The translations under genes and the position numbers were made by a program. Below are positions 1-10,318 of a stretch of DNA of 64,000 bases, in pieces. Each line of letters starts with the position of its first letter. Position 1 is the stretch's first letter. The notes under the pieces were generated by a model. The model was given only the letters and a program-made list of their open reading frames with translations, was not told where the DNA came from and did no database searches. The stretch is taken from NCBI GenBank assembly GCA_030770535.1, contig JASVEC010000012.1:1240001-1304000 (forward strand). Direction: 5' to 3'. The DNA is from Batkoa obscura (taxonomy: Eukaryota > Entomophthoromycota > Entomophthoromycetes > Entomophthorales > Batkoaceae).

Positions 1-2375
1 GCTATACTAGTGGTAGTGGGAATGATAATAATAGGAGTATGAATAATAATCAAAACAATCAAAAGCAAGATTATTTGTAAGTTAGATCTGGATTTAATAT
101 TGTTTTAATTAATATATTAAAATTTATAGTTCTCATAATCAATTAGACTTAGACTTTTTTTCAAGTTTAGATGCTCCACAAAAGGTAAATTAAATAAACT
201 TATCATAACCAACGGTTAACTAATACAGCTTAACAGCTTAATACTAACAACAATTACAATAACGATAATAACAATTCAACTAATAATCGACCTGACAACT
301 TATTAGATTCCTTTTCAACCTTTAATACAAACACAAAACCAACCACAAATAACAAAAATAATAATATAAATTCCGATTTTGATTTGCTATCTGATTATAA
401 ACCCAACACATCTCATACAAACATAAACACAAACACAAACACAAACACAAACACATCAACTAATGTTAATGATTTTTTTTCTGATTTTAAAGATGCCACT
501 ATTAAACATGAACCAATTCATAAAACCAACTACAAAGAACCAATGGAAAAATTCAACAATTTAAGTATAAATGACGAAGATACATTATTTGATGCTAAAT
601 TAGCCGAATTATTAAGTTATGGCTATGATTTAGATTCAAGTAAAATGGCTTTAAGTATGACGAATAATGATGTTATTGAAGCTAAACAATTAATGGATGA
701 ACAAAAGAAAGTAGAATTACAAAGTAAATCTAAGCCACCATTACCACAAAGAAGAGAATATGATAGTGATGATGACGAAGATAATTATTCATATGATTAT
801 AAAAACCAACGACAAGGTTTATTTGATAAAACTAAATCCTTAGCTACTAATTTTAATACGGACCAATTATTGAATCAAGCTAATGAATTAGGTACTTCTA
901 TGTTTTCAGCAGCAAATAAGTTATTTATGAAATCAAAACAAACATTGAATAGCACTTGGCAAGACATTAAATTGAAACAAAATAGTGGTACAGATACTCC
1001 TAACTCAAACAATAGTAGAAATTATCAATATTATGGGGATAGTTCAGATGAAGAGGAAACGGGTAATGGTGGTGACTTTGTACCTTTTAAAGATGAAGTT
1101 AGGGATTATAGTGTTATGGAGAATCAAAGCTCAACTAGCTTTAATGATAGATTGAGTCCAATTAATAGAGCTAGCCCGGTTGGTAGAGCTAGCCCATTAC
1201 CTAAATCCAATTCAATTGGTAGAAATAGTCCTGTATCTAGAGCCAGTTCAATACCCAAAGTAGAGAAGCCATTACCAAAAGACAATGTCATAATCGACAA
1301 TTCGCAATTAAATTTAGTAGAAAATATCAAAAATGAAGGCAACCATTATTTTAAATTAGGCCAATTTACACGCTCAATTGAAAATTATACAAAAGCAATC
1401 GAATCAATACCAAATGAACATTCCAGTTTAATAGTCATTTACAATAATCGAGCTAATAGCTATAGTAAAATGGGGAATTTTAAAAATAGTTTAAATGATT
1501 CTGAATTAGCTTTAAAAATTATTGGGGAAGATCATGAGTATATACCAAAACAAAAATTGGAAGGAAAAGCGGGTTTAAATTTAAAAGATTATTACGTGAA
1601 GGGAATGTTAAGAAAAGCGGAAGCTTTAGAAGCTTTAGAAAGGTTTAAAGAAGCGGAGGAGACTTATGCTAAATTATTATTTTTATCCAATTGTTCAGCT
1701 CATAATAAGGCATTGGAAGGTGCTCGTCGTTGTAAAAAAGGATTGGAGATGCCAAAGTTGGAGAAAAAGGATAGTGGGGCAGATGGTAGAAATGGCAAAT
1801 TGGATTCTTTATTATCTGAATTCTCTACCGATTTTGACAAGTTAACAGCAATTAATAATAGTAAACCTAAAGTATCAAAGTGAGTGAATTGTTAAGTTTC
1901 AAGTAATTTAATAATATTAATTTTTTATTTTTTACAATAGACAAGAAATCGATTCTAGTGAAGCAGTTAGAAAAATACGAGAGTTAGAAAATATCAAAAA
2001 TCAAGAAGAAACTATACGAGTACAAACAATCGATTTTATAGAAGCTAAAGTTAAATCTTGGAAATCAAGTAAAGAAGATAATTTAAGAGCATTATTAGCT
2101 TCATTAGATGATGTACTATGGGAAGAATTGAATTGGAAGAAGGTTCCAATTCATGACTTAATAGATTTGAAAAAGGTTAAAAGAGTTTATATGTTAGCTA
2201 TTGCTAAATTACACCCAGATAAGGTAAGCTTTAGTCATTATGTTTTTAAATAATGATAATGATCTTTTTTTAGTTAACTTCATCCGCTACTGTAGAACAA
2301 AAGTTATTAGCTGCTTCTATATTTACCACTTTAAACTTAGCTTGGGATCACTTTAAATTACAGAATAATCTTTAA
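1..2375 (+). CDS. Auxilin/Swa2-like clathrin-uncoating J-protein, 5' partial
   Basis: Partial gene entering from the left edge. Exons read as <1-76, 130-184, 237-1879, 1941-2223 and 2274-2375; all introns are GT...AG and keep frame. The visible protein has a long Asn/Thr/Ser/Asp-rich N-terminal part with FFSDF-type motifs, a UBA-like helix bundle encoded near 585-705 (AKLAELLSYGYDLDSSKMAL), a Ser/Arg/Pro-rich linker with repeated RASP motifs, a TPR block near 1320-1720, and a C-terminal auxilin-type J domain with HPDK across the 2223/2274 splice junction. UBA, TPR and J in this order is the layout of yeast Swa2/auxilin, which brings Hsp70 to clathrin coats for uncoating. The family is clear; only the true N-terminus is missing. 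Confidence 0.88.
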
Positions 2376-2427
2376 AATAAATAAAAACAAAATAACCAAA
2401 ACATTTAACTAATTTATTTTTTATCCT

Positions 2428-2775
2428 TTATCCAGTAATCCTTTTTATTTTATCATTAACTTCTTCCACTTTTAATACACCCCCTTCAACTTTTTTACCA
2501 TTGAAACATTTCATCAACCACTCCACTTGTTCTTTATCTAATTTAGCCAAACAATAACCTAAATGTTGGCCTGCTTTATCCTTAGGTACATTAATAAAAT
2601 GGATGGGTACTATCTTTGAAAATAACTCTTTGATTTTATAATGAGGTATACGACTGGAAATATTACTTATTTTACAAATTGAAGTTGTAATACTGGTTTG
2701 ATAAGGTATCAGTGTTCGTTTAGGGATTTTGATGAGGTTGGGTATCAGTTGGAATGTTTTAAAGTTGAGGAGCAT
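2428..2775 (-). CDS. Small RRM-like protein, possibly mitochondrial
   Basis: Single-exon gene of 115 residues. Residues 1-28 are basic and hydroxylated with no acidic residue, as in a mitochondrial targeting sequence. Residues about 32-108 fit one RNA-recognition motif: an RNP2-like strand (CKISNISSRI), a helix (KIKELFSKI), an RNP1-like strand (HLGYCLAKL) and a closing helix and strand (GGVLKVEEV). The canonical aromatic residues of RNP1 are weak. It converges on the auxilin gene with about 50 bases between the stop codons. Function beyond likely RNA binding is unknown; mitochondrial location is inferred from composition only. Confidence 0.7.
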   Translation of the reverse strand: MLLNFKTFQLIPNLIKIPKRTLIPYQTSITTSICKISNISSRIPHYKIKELFSKIVPIHFINVPKDKAGQHLGYCLAKLDKEQVEWLMKCFNGKKVEGGVLKVEEVNDKIKRITG

Positions 2776-2965
2776 TATTAAATAAAAAAGTGATAAAAGA
2801 AAAGCTAAAAAGTTATTCTACAATTTGAGTTTTGGATTTTAGATGACCAGAATATGCAAAAATTGAAATGATGGAAAATAAAATTGAAATATTAAATATT
2901 AAATATTAAATGTATAAGATATTATTCTAACTTTATTATCTATAAATATAAACAAAAATCCAAAC

Positions 2966-3550
2966 CTAACTCTTACCAATAACTTTATTATCCCATAATA
3001 ACACTACTTTATCCATATGATTATCGCTACCTTGAGAATACACCATACTAACAGTTAACTTATTATCAAACAGTTTTTTTGTCTTATCGTTCATGACCAA
3101 CATTTCCACTGTATATTCAATGCCTAAATCGACAATTTTAACCAACACTAACGGCAATGGTGAATTCAATACCTTATTAACACAAATGGTTGAAAACCCA
3201 GAGTTCGCTACCAACATACCAATAGTTTGGTTTTTTTCATTAATTAATACACCTTCCAACTCTCTTACATATTTACTTCCTAATTTATGTTTGGTATTTT
3301 TACATTGCACTATGATGGGTAACTTTTTTTCTACTAAGCTCCAATACCCTCTTAAATCTATACCTTTATCATCTTTACCTCCAACTTGAATACTACTGAT
3401 GTTGTAATTTGATAGTTTCTTTAGTGTTTGATATTCAAACTCACTACCTTGGTTGACATAACTATGGGACCCAGTGGGATGATGTAGATGTCGAATATGG
3501 GGTTGATGGAAATGAATTAGCCGTAGGGGTTTGAAGAGGGATTTTAACAT
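2966..3550 (-). CDS. RRG7: Rrg7-like mitochondrial protein (restriction-endonuclease fold, DUF2034)
   Basis: Single-exon gene of 194 residues. The first 30 residues are rich in His, Arg, Leu and Phe with no acidic residue, consistent with mitochondrial import. The body shows a PD-(D/E)XK-type nuclease core: a helix with EFEYQTLKKL, then GKDDKGIDLRGYW (candidate metal-binding Asp), then LPIIVQCKNTK (the Q-x-K strand), and a following helix RELEGVL. This matches fungal Rrg7 (required for respiratory growth), of unknown biochemical role. It lies head to tail with the RRM gene 190 bases downstream, in the same direction. Symbol assignment rests on motif memory and should be confirmed by search. 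Confidence 0.72.
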   Translation of the reverse strand: MLKSLFKPLRLIHFHQPHIRHLHHPTGSHSYVNQGSEFEYQTLKKLSNYNISSIQVGGKDDKGIDLRGYWSLVEKKLPIIVQCKNTKHKLGSKYVRELEGVLINEKNQTIGMLVANSGFSTICVNKVLNSPLPLVLVKIVDLGIEYTVEMLVMNDKTKKLFDNKLTVSMVYSQGSDNHMDKVVLLWDNKVIGKS

Positions 3551-4135
3551 CTTTTAGTAGAATGGATTTGAAAAGTTAGTAAATGTAAAGTTGTTATGCT
3601 TTATTTTGTCGTTGTTGATAATTACTAGATAGATAATTAATTGAAACTGAGTTATTGTAGCTTATTGATAATGCTAAAGTTTGATTTTTTTACAATCAAA
3701 ATAAAAGTTTAGAGATTTTGTTGACGATTCTTCTTTGAATTTCAATTGATTTGAACAAAAAGTTAAAAATCCCGTTTCATTTTGTCCACCTTTATACATC
3801 ATAAAATTTAAAATAGTAGAATTAAGATCTATAAATCAACACCTTTAAAAAATACTTAAACAAGTTCAAAAGATTTTTAAATAATAATTGAAACAAATGC
3901 GAACAAAAATTGAAACAATATATTAAAATCAAGATGGTTTTGCTTGAAATTCATATCAAGAAACTAATTATTATCAGTTTGTTCAATTTGCAGGATGTTT
4001 GAAGTTATTAGGGATACTTTTAAAATTATAGTAAAATTTAAAAAAGATTAAAAGCAAATAAAATAAAATAAAATAAATAATTTTTAGTTAATAAAAAAGG
4101 TTTTTATATTCTTTTTATAGTCTTTATACTACAAA

Positions 4136-4243
4136 ATAGGGATATATTTTTTTGTTTAAGAATTTTACTAGCAGTCTTTCCACTTAAATAACGCTTAAAA
4201 AATGAAAAAAGTAATGAAACCAAAAAAAAAACATCCTCATATA
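4136..4243 (-). mobile_element. MITE copy 1 (TATGGGG family)
   Basis: About 108 bases starting ATAGGGATATATTTTTTTG and ending AAACATCCTCATA. The core AAATAACGCTTAAAAAATG is the reverse complement of the core in the plus-oriented copies. The left end is mutated relative to the family. Confidence 0.85.
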
Positions 4244-4338
4244 AAGTTTAAATTTAGTTATAAAGTAAAATATTATGTTTTAAATATAAACAACTACTAT
4301 ATATAGCACTATAACCTCAGATAGAACTGATAATTAAC

Positions 4339-4733
4339 ATATGAGGATGTTTGAATCGGTTTCATTTTTTTATCCAATTTTCAAAAATTTTTGTTTCAAA
4401 AACTTTGCTTAAAATTCTATAAAAATAAATTCTTTATTGAAAACCAAAGTACCTAATACAGTTTTAAATTATTTTATTATAATTTATATTGTAAGTTGGC
4501 GGAATTCTTATTAAATTTAACAGGAGTCCTGGATTAGCAAAGCTTTTGCTAATATAACTATATACTGATACCAATCAGAGTTGTAGTATCTAAATAAATA
4601 CATATTCCTATAAAACCTCATTGAGAAATATTTATTATTGACTGCTTTATAGCCAACATTGCAGATTTGCTATCAAATAAATAATTTTAATATTATAATT
4701 ACATTATTAATATATCACTAAGTCAATAAATGA
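4339..4733 (-). mobile_element. Truncated end of a 36.1-39.0 kb-type DNA transposon
   Basis: Starts ATGAGGATGTTTGAATCGGT and is the reverse complement, with scattered changes, of 38590-38976, the right terminal 390 bases of the transposon at 36109-38976. Shared landmarks include the region around TTGGCGGAATTCTTATTAAA and the inner edge AATATATCACTAAGT. It carries no transposase sequence. Its inner end abuts MITE copy 2, so it is either a one-ended fragment or a copy cut down before or by that insertion. Confidence 0.85.
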
Positions 4734-4833
4734 GAATTTATTTTTATGTTTAAGAATTTTACTAACAATTTTTCCACTCAAATAGCGCTTAAAAGAGAAA
4801 AAGTGATGAAACCAAAAAAAACACCCCCAAATA
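4729..4833 (-). mobile_element. MITE copy 2
   Basis: Contains GTTTAAGAATTTTACTAACA and the core CAAATAGCGCTTAAAAG, ending AAAACACCCCCAAATA. It directly abuts the truncated transposon end on the left and the tRNA-like-box repeat on the right. Confidence 0.85.
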
Positions 4834-4837
4834 GCTG

Positions 4838-5330
4838 TGTGAAAGTTGGTACTCAGTGGTTGGAGTTAAAAGCAATTCTAGCTTAATTAACTGACCGTAA
4901 GTCGAAAGGTCTTAGTTTATGTAACTAAGATAGACTTGAATTAATAGGAATAGTACGTAATAAGCTACAGACTATGTAAAACAAATAGAATAGAAGATAC
5001 TGCCGTAAAATCTACGTAAAATACTATAAGATTTAGTGGTTTTATTAAAGATACGATATCAGGAAATAATCCAATTAAAAAACCTCAAATTATTATGTTG
5101 AAAAATCTCTTTTATAATCTAATTGGATGGCTATATATAAGGAACATGACAACAGTTATTCCTTATTGTAGTTGCCAAGTATGGACATTAAAACGTGGAT
5201 AATAAATTCTTCATGATCAGGTGGTACCAATTCTGACAACAAATCTATATAAGGAACTCTGGATTGATTTATTATATTATAATCAATCCTAGAGCTAATG
5301 AACCGATATCTCACATAGTGTATAATAAAG
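4838..5330 (+). repeat. Dispersed repeat with weak Pol III-like boxes (SINE candidate), copy 1
   Basis: Aligns in the same orientation with 36289-36655, for example TAGTTTATGTAACTAAGATA against TAGTTTATGTAGCTAATATA, and the pair GATGAAACGATATTTCACA / AATGAACCGATATCTCACA near the end. Near its start TTGGTACTCAGTGGTTGGAG (4846-4865) resembles a tRNA A box, and AAGTCGAAAGG (4899-4909) is a weak B-box-like match about 40 bases on. It is not part of the truncated transposon end next to it, because its orientation relative to that end differs from the 36 kb locus. The SINE call is an inference; the shared repeat is direct. Confidence 0.6.
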
Positions 5331-5464
5331 GACAAAGTAATTTTATTACATATATATTTCAAGATTTTTTCATCAGCAGTATATTAAACTTTCAAAAAAA
5401 TATATCAGAATCACTTTTGCTCTTTACTATAATACAAATTTATTATATAAGCACTTTAAATTGA

Positions 5465-5572
5465 TATATGGGGATGTATTTTTTTGTTTAATAATTTTAC
5501 TAACAATCTTCTCGTTCAAGTAGCGCTTAAAAAATGGAAAAAGTAATCAGAGCAAAAAAAACATCATCATAT
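5465..5572 (-). mobile_element. MITE copy 3
   Basis: Starts ATATGGGGATGTATTTTTTT, has core CAAGTAGCGCTTAAAAAATG and ends AACATCATCATATA. Confidence 0.88.
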
Positions 5573-5699
5573 AGTAATTCTAATAGTTATAGAATTAAAA
5601 ATACTCATTTTAGTATTTTTTAATTTTTTAGTGGCAGTTATTTAATAAGTGTCATAAAAATCACATTTATCCTGTACTTTACGGAATAAATATCAATTT

Positions 5700-5794
5700 A
5701 AGGGTATTTTTTGATTCCATCGCTTTTCCCATTTTCAAGTGTTATTTAAGTGAAAAAGGCGTTTAGTAGGACCCTTGAAAAAAATCTCCCCTAT
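5700..5794 (+). mobile_element. MITE copy 4, degenerate
   Basis: Contains TTTTTTGATTCCATCGCTTT, TTCAAGTGTTATTTAAGTG and ends AAATCTCCCCTAT. The order of blocks follows the family but many bases differ, so it is an old copy. Confidence 0.7.
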
Positions 5795-6162
5795 TTTTGT
5801 TAGCTTTTAGGATCAAAATATTGTTTGTCATCAACTATTATAAAAAAGTAGAAAGCTTATAAAAATAATTTTTATTGAATTTATAAATAGATTTTAATCA
5901 TTGGATACTGATCTTATTATTTTAATCATACGCAGATATTCATTTTATGTTTTATTAAATGTATCACACTTTATGCATTATTTAGAAAAAAAAGTTGAGA
6001 TCCGTATCTTGTTAAAGACCATATTTTATTCTATGTTCCTAATACCAATCATAATAATTGGAGTTAGTAATGATGCAAATGAACTATCTCTTAAGTCAAA
6101 ACCAGATTTTATTACTCAAATATACGTAGTACTAAGTTTATGCTTTACTATTTATAACTAAA

Positions 6163-7797
6163 ATGATCAATAATCAATTATCAGTTATTCCAACAAGGAT
6201 TAGACCATCTTGTGATCAATGCTATGATAGAAAAAGAAAATGTAATTTGTCAATGCCTACTTGCGGTAGATGTAAAGAAAAAAAGTTAAAGTGTACAAGG
6301 GATAGAAAAGGCAAGCGAAAACCAATAATGTGTGGGAATCAAGACTTTCACTCCAAATCTTTTTTACTATTTCAATCGGATAAAGTGAAAAGGGAAAGAA
6401 AAGTTGAAGCCGCTATAATTTTAAATTGTAAATACTTTAATAACTTTAGAATTTCTCTAGGTGGATGTCGATTTAATTCTAATGTTTCAATTGCCTGTAT
6501 ATTTCCTATCAAATTATTTCATTGTCCTATGTTGTTTGATCAAAGCTCTGATTTATTTTATAAAATTGCACCAAATAAATACCTTATTTCATTCTTTAGC
6601 AACTTGCCGCCAGTTGAGTCAAAATGTACTATTGCAAAAGATAATGATAATTCTTATTATAATGTAATACAACTTATAGCCATTTATTTCCAAAGAATTA
6701 ACCTATTACTACCATTATTTACTTATAATCAATTTTTGAGTAAGAAAAGAGATATTGTATTAGTTTATTCCATCATGTTAGTTGCTTTAACCTATATTAA
6801 TGATAGTGATAAATCGTCAGATCTGAAGTTAGCTTTAAGAGATAATCTGTTAAAGCGTTTTCAGCCAAGTCAGTTAAAAATTAACTTAAGTAACATTCAA
6901 TCGATGGTGATATTACTCAATGGGTTGAAAGGAAGTGATTCAGCGTTACCATCATATTATTTTCCAAATTTAAACAATTATTGTATAATGTTAGGTTTAC
7001 ACTTAAAGTATAAAAATGATAATGAAAGAAAGTTGTGTTATTCAGCAGTTCTATTCTTACTTTCTATCGACGATCCTTATTCTAACTTATTATTTAATAC
7101 TCATAATTTATGGAAAAATGATACGGTAGTACTAATGTTAACTAATAATGAATCAATTGAATCGATAATACAATTGATATTACTAACCTATTCTAAATAT
7201 TGCTATGACTGCAGTTTATTTTACAAATATTTTTTTGATACCTTATTAAATTTCAATGCATTAAACATTAAAAATGCAAAAGCAATAGAAATTAGTTATT
7301 TATTAGGAACTTTATTACATTCTATCACTGAACGAGTAGTAAGTAAATACAAGGTGATTAGAAAAGCTGTTTCAAACAAGATATTAGGTGGCGTAATAGA
7401 CGTACTTATTGATCATATCAAAATAGTCTATCACTCTTATAAGGTTGTTTTATATGTCATTAAATGTTTAGCATTAAATGATGATGAAGATAGTTTGTTT
7501 TCTAAAGACCCTGTAAATGAGAGACCAAAAAATTTAGAAGATTTAGAAGCTCTTAAAGCTAATATTCAATCTTTTATTGCCCATAGCTCTAACTTAAAGA
7601 CGGAATATTTCTCTTCTATTCGATATTTTTCATTTTTGTTAATTATTGATACTATCTCTTCTCACTCTAAATGGATCAATAATTCGAGCATCTTATTAAA
7701 CCAAATATTGATTCAATTTAACAAATTAGCTAAAAACAATAGTACAAAGTTGTTAGGGGTTATTGAACTCATATTACAGCTTTGTACTTCGAATTAA
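6163..7797 (+). CDS. Zn2Cys6 fungal transcription factor
   Basis: Single-exon gene of 544 residues. Residues 17-44 form a Gal4-type binuclear zinc cluster with all six cysteines (C17, C20, C27, C34, C37, C44) and the basic run YDRKRKC, so it should bind DNA in the nucleus. The remainder, about residues 150-540, is Leu/Ile/Tyr/Asn-rich and mostly helical, beginning with a segment like the start of the fungal middle homology region (AIYFQRINLLLPLFTYNQFL). No coiled-coil dimerisation element is obvious after the cluster. It is isolated between repeats and the divergent subtilase region, and I see no sequence evidence for its targets. Confidence 0.88.
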   Translation: MINNQLSVIPTRIRPSCDQCYDRKRKCNLSMPTCGRCKEKKLKCTRDRKGKRKPIMCGNQDFHSKSFLLFQSDKVKRERKVEAAIILNCKYFNNFRISLGGCRFNSNVSIACIFPIKLFHCPMLFDQSSDLFYKIAPNKYLISFFSNLPPVESKCTIAKDNDNSYYNVIQLIAIYFQRINLLLPLFTYNQFLSKKRDIVLVYSIMLVALTYINDSDKSSDLKLALRDNLLKRFQPSQLKINLSNIQSMVILLNGLKGSDSALPSYYFPNLNNYCIMLGLHLKYKNDNERKLCYSAVLFLLSIDDPYSNLLFNTHNLWKNDTVVLMLTNNESIESIIQLILLTYSKYCYDCSLFYKYFFDTLLNFNALNIKNAKAIEISYLLGTLLHSITERVVSKYKVIRKAVSNKILGGVIDVLIDHIKIVYHSYKVVLYVIKCLALNDDEDSLFSKDPVNERPKNLEDLEALKANIQSFIAHSSNLKTEYFSSIRYFSFLLIIDTISSHSKWINNSSILLNQILIQFNKLAKNNSTKLLGVIELILQLCTSN

Positions 7798-8738
7798 ATT
7801 AATTCTATTATTCTGTATTAACATGCTAACCGATGCTTATAAATTACATTCATAAATATTAAGCTTTCAATTGTAACCTATGAAACTGCAACATTAGTTA
7901 AATCTTCTTACTAATATTAAATTATATACTTTCCTTCTGTTCAAAAATAAATATTCAACTTTAAAACAATACAAGAGTGTTATTAAATAGAATTAGAAAG
8001 TTAATTTTATTAAAAATTTTACAGCTTTTGATGTTATTTCTCTAAAACAAAAAGTTACGTAATTATGTAGCAATATTTAGACATTTGATATTAAAAAAGA
8101 TTTAATATATTATCAAAACTATGGAATGTGAATAAATTTTAGAAATCTTATTAACCACCAAGTTAAAATATGAAGCGTCCAAAATTATCATATAGTAAAT
8201 GTAAAGTCAGCATATAAAACTTTTAGGATAATAAATTGCTCTAAATCTTAGTGAAACTGTTTTTTATTTCGAATTTTAACTACTTGAGTACCACCATGAA
8301 CAAACGATGCCTACATTGTTTAAATCAAACTAACCTTTTGAGTATTGTCTCAAAGAAAACTCTGATCCAATCGAACAGAATTTTTTTAAGGTGTTTGGTA
8401 CTCAAAAGATTAATAAAATTAATTATTTTTATAGTATTTATGTTTAATCAATGATATTAAATGAAATAAAACCAGAAAAAATACATCTTGGACTTAAATC
8501 AATACGTAATATATTCACTTGTTTATTTCTAATCTGTGAGAACATTTTAAGCATTTTATAAACATTTGGATTGTTTTTCACTTATATACTTATAAAATTG
8601 TTTAAACTATATTATTCAGCATTTTTTTAAATATTATTATCCTGTTTTTTTATATTTATCTTATAACCTTTAACTTCATCAAAATTAGAATGATCAAAAC
8701 TGAAGATAGTTTTATAGCACGTTGTTTTATTAAAGTTA
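7798..8738. other. Intergenic; includes a block shared with the flank of the decayed subtilase copy
   Basis: AT-rich sequence between the convergent Zn2Cys6 and subtilase A genes. Bases about 8525-8660 (3' flank of subtilase A) match, in reverse complement, about 18941-19075 beside the decayed subtilase: AATGCTGAATAATATA and TTTATAAGTATATA are shared. No gene is seen; small reading frames at 8251-8454 and 8627-8812 have no recognisable protein. Confidence 0.6.
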
Positions 8739-10265
8739 TCATTTATTAACACTGATAGTTTTACAGATTTCCAAAGCTTTACCCACATTGATAACACCAT
8801 AACCGTATTCATTATTTGGCACAGATTTATCAGTATCTTTACCGCACTTTACTTTAGGGAGGACTGGGGTAGCAGATTGATGTAACACTTTAGCAATAAG
8901 ATCTACTTTACGATTTAAATGTGGGCATCCAGCAATAACTAATAAAGCAGCACCAGAAACATGTGGCGAAGCCATAGAAGTACCTTGTAAAGCAGCGTAT
9001 TTACCACCTGGAACAGCAGAAGTAATATTGGCACCTGGAGCAGCAACATCAATTGAAAGAAGTGGACGTTCATCTACTGGCCCCATTGATGAGAACCCAG
9101 TTCTTTCAAAAGATCGATATTTAGTGGCAGCTACATTAAATGAATTAGGATCAACAGCAGGTGGGATATCAACAGTTGAACATCCTTTTTCACCATTATT
9201 ACCAGCAGAGACGGACATGAAAATACCAGCGGATTTCATGGCTCTAAGAGCATATTTAAAGGTAGAACGGGAGCAACCTTCAGCTCCTGGGCAACCATAA
9301 GAGTTACCAACAACATGAGGGCGAAGATGTGGGCGAGGGTTAATACCATATAAATTGGTTGGGGCTAAGAAGAATTGTAAACAACCAAGGTAAGATTCGG
9401 GAGATCCAAATCCTTGGTCCATGTTTTTACAGGCCATCCATTTAGAAGATGGAGATACACCTAAGTTTAAACCACCAATGACGGTACCCATGGTATGGGT
9501 TCCATGAATGCTATCATCACATGGATTTTGAGAGTTGATACCACATTTAAGGTTTGGGTTAGTAGCATTGGTAACTTTATTAGCATCCCACCAATAATAA
9601 TTATGATTGTATTTTCCTCTTGAATCTCTTCCTAAATAATTATGAGCAATGGCAGGATGAGTATAATCTACACCAGTATCAGCATTAGCATAACGTAAGT
9701 ATTTAGCGTTATTGGTGACTTCTCTTGGTAATTTAGTAGCATTAATAAATTTTAAACTCCAATGAACTTCTTTCCCAGTCCAGTTGATATCACCAGCTAA
9801 CACAGCTTCTTGTTTTCCAAGGGATAAATTATTTGAGTTTATTTTACGATTAGAAGAAATTTCTTCAACTTGACTATTATTAGATAAAATATCAATCAAT
9901 TCTTTTGGAGCTTCAACAGCAAAAGTGTTAGAGATTGAATAGAAACGATAATCCTTAATTTTTCCTTCTTTCTTATATTTCTCTAAGATATCTTGAACAG
10001 AACCTTTAGTTTGTTCAGCATGAGTATTTAAGACATCAACAACGTTATCAGCATGGGCATCTAAAATAACTTCATCAACAGCAAGTCTGGAGTTTTCATT
10101 GATATTTAATGTAGGAACATCAGCTGGATGTAATTGAACAAGGATAGGAGCAAGACTTTTGGTACTTAAATCTTGAGTTACTTGGGTTGCAACTTTAGCT
10201 TTACCTAAAACATTGGAAAGTAATGTTAAGGTAAGAGCTACTTTAAGAGAAGAGTAAAGTTGCAT
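8739..10265 (-). CDS. Secreted subtilisin-like serine protease, copy A
   Basis: Intronless gene of 508 residues. I chose the ATG at 10265 because it gives a typical signal peptide (MQLYSSLKVALTLTLLSNVL) and copy B has the same start; the longer upstream reading frame adds 19 unlikely residues. Residues about 38-140 are an inhibitor I9-type propeptide. The S8 catalytic domain has Asp196 in ADTG, His254 in HGTHTMG, oxyanion Asn321 in GNSYG and Ser430 in GTSMASPH. Several paired Cys (241, 249, 325, 331, 362, 447, 474) suggest disulfides. It resembles bacillopeptidase F-like secreted proteases. It should be secreted, mature by propeptide cleavage and degrade external protein. It is about 94% identical to copy B at 20784-22304. 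Confidence 0.93.
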   Translation of the reverse strand: MQLYSSLKVALTLTLLSNVLGKAKVATQVTQDLSTKSLAPILVQLHPADVPTLNINENSRLAVDEVILDAHADNVVDVLNTHAEQTKGSVQDILEKYKKEGKIKDYRFYSISNTFAVEAPKELIDILSNNSQVEEISSNRKINSNNLSLGKQEAVLAGDINWTGKEVHWSLKFINATKLPREVTNNAKYLRYANADTGVDYTHPAIAHNYLGRDSRGKYNHNYYWWDANKVTNATNPNLKCGINSQNPCDDSIHGTHTMGTVIGGLNLGVSPSSKWMACKNMDQGFGSPESYLGCLQFFLAPTNLYGINPRPHLRPHVVGNSYGCPGAEGCSRSTFKYALRAMKSAGIFMSVSAGNNGEKGCSTVDIPPAVDPNSFNVAATKYRSFERTGFSSMGPVDERPLLSIDVAAPGANITSAVPGGKYAALQGTSMASPHVSGAALLVIAGCPHLNRKVDLIAKVLHQSATPVLPKVKCGKDTDKSVPNNEYGYGVINVGKALEICKTISVNK

Positions 10266-10304
10266 TTTTTTGTTATTTTTAAAAAGAAATGTTATTATTT
10301 TAAA

Positions 10305-10318
10305 GCTGCTTATTATAT
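10305..10318 (-). promoter_or_regulatory. TATA-like element of subtilase A
   Basis: On the minus strand GTATATAATAAGC lies about 45-55 bases before the chosen start codon. The same string (TATATATAATAAGC) lies about 60 bases before the start of copy B, followed in both genes by TTTTTAAAAATAACAAAAAA just before the ATG. Conservation between the copies supports a core promoter, though shared ancestry alone could explain it. Confidence 0.45.

Larger units (their letters stand above)
3551..6162. other. Intergenic repeat island
   Basis: About 2.6 kb without a convincing gene between the Rrg7-like gene and the Zn2Cys6 gene. It holds four MITE copies (4136-4243, 4729-4833, 5465-5572, 5700-5794), a truncated transposon end (4339-4733) and a repeat with tRNA-like boxes (4838-5330). 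The remainder is simple AT-rich sequence. Confidence 0.7.

Noticed and set aside
5901-6161. Hydrophobic reading frame of 86 codons just before the Zn2Cys6 gene
   Set aside because: It starts at a TTG, ends two bases before the next ATG, and has no recognisable features; composition alone explains the hydrophobic residues.
8251-8454. Reading frame of 67 codons in the subtilase A / Zn2Cys6 spacer
   Set aside because: No similarity to known motifs and no codon bias different from noncoding AT-rich DNA.
9028-9300. Reading frame opposite the subtilase A gene
   Set aside because: It is the antisense of the conserved protease domain and is a shadow.
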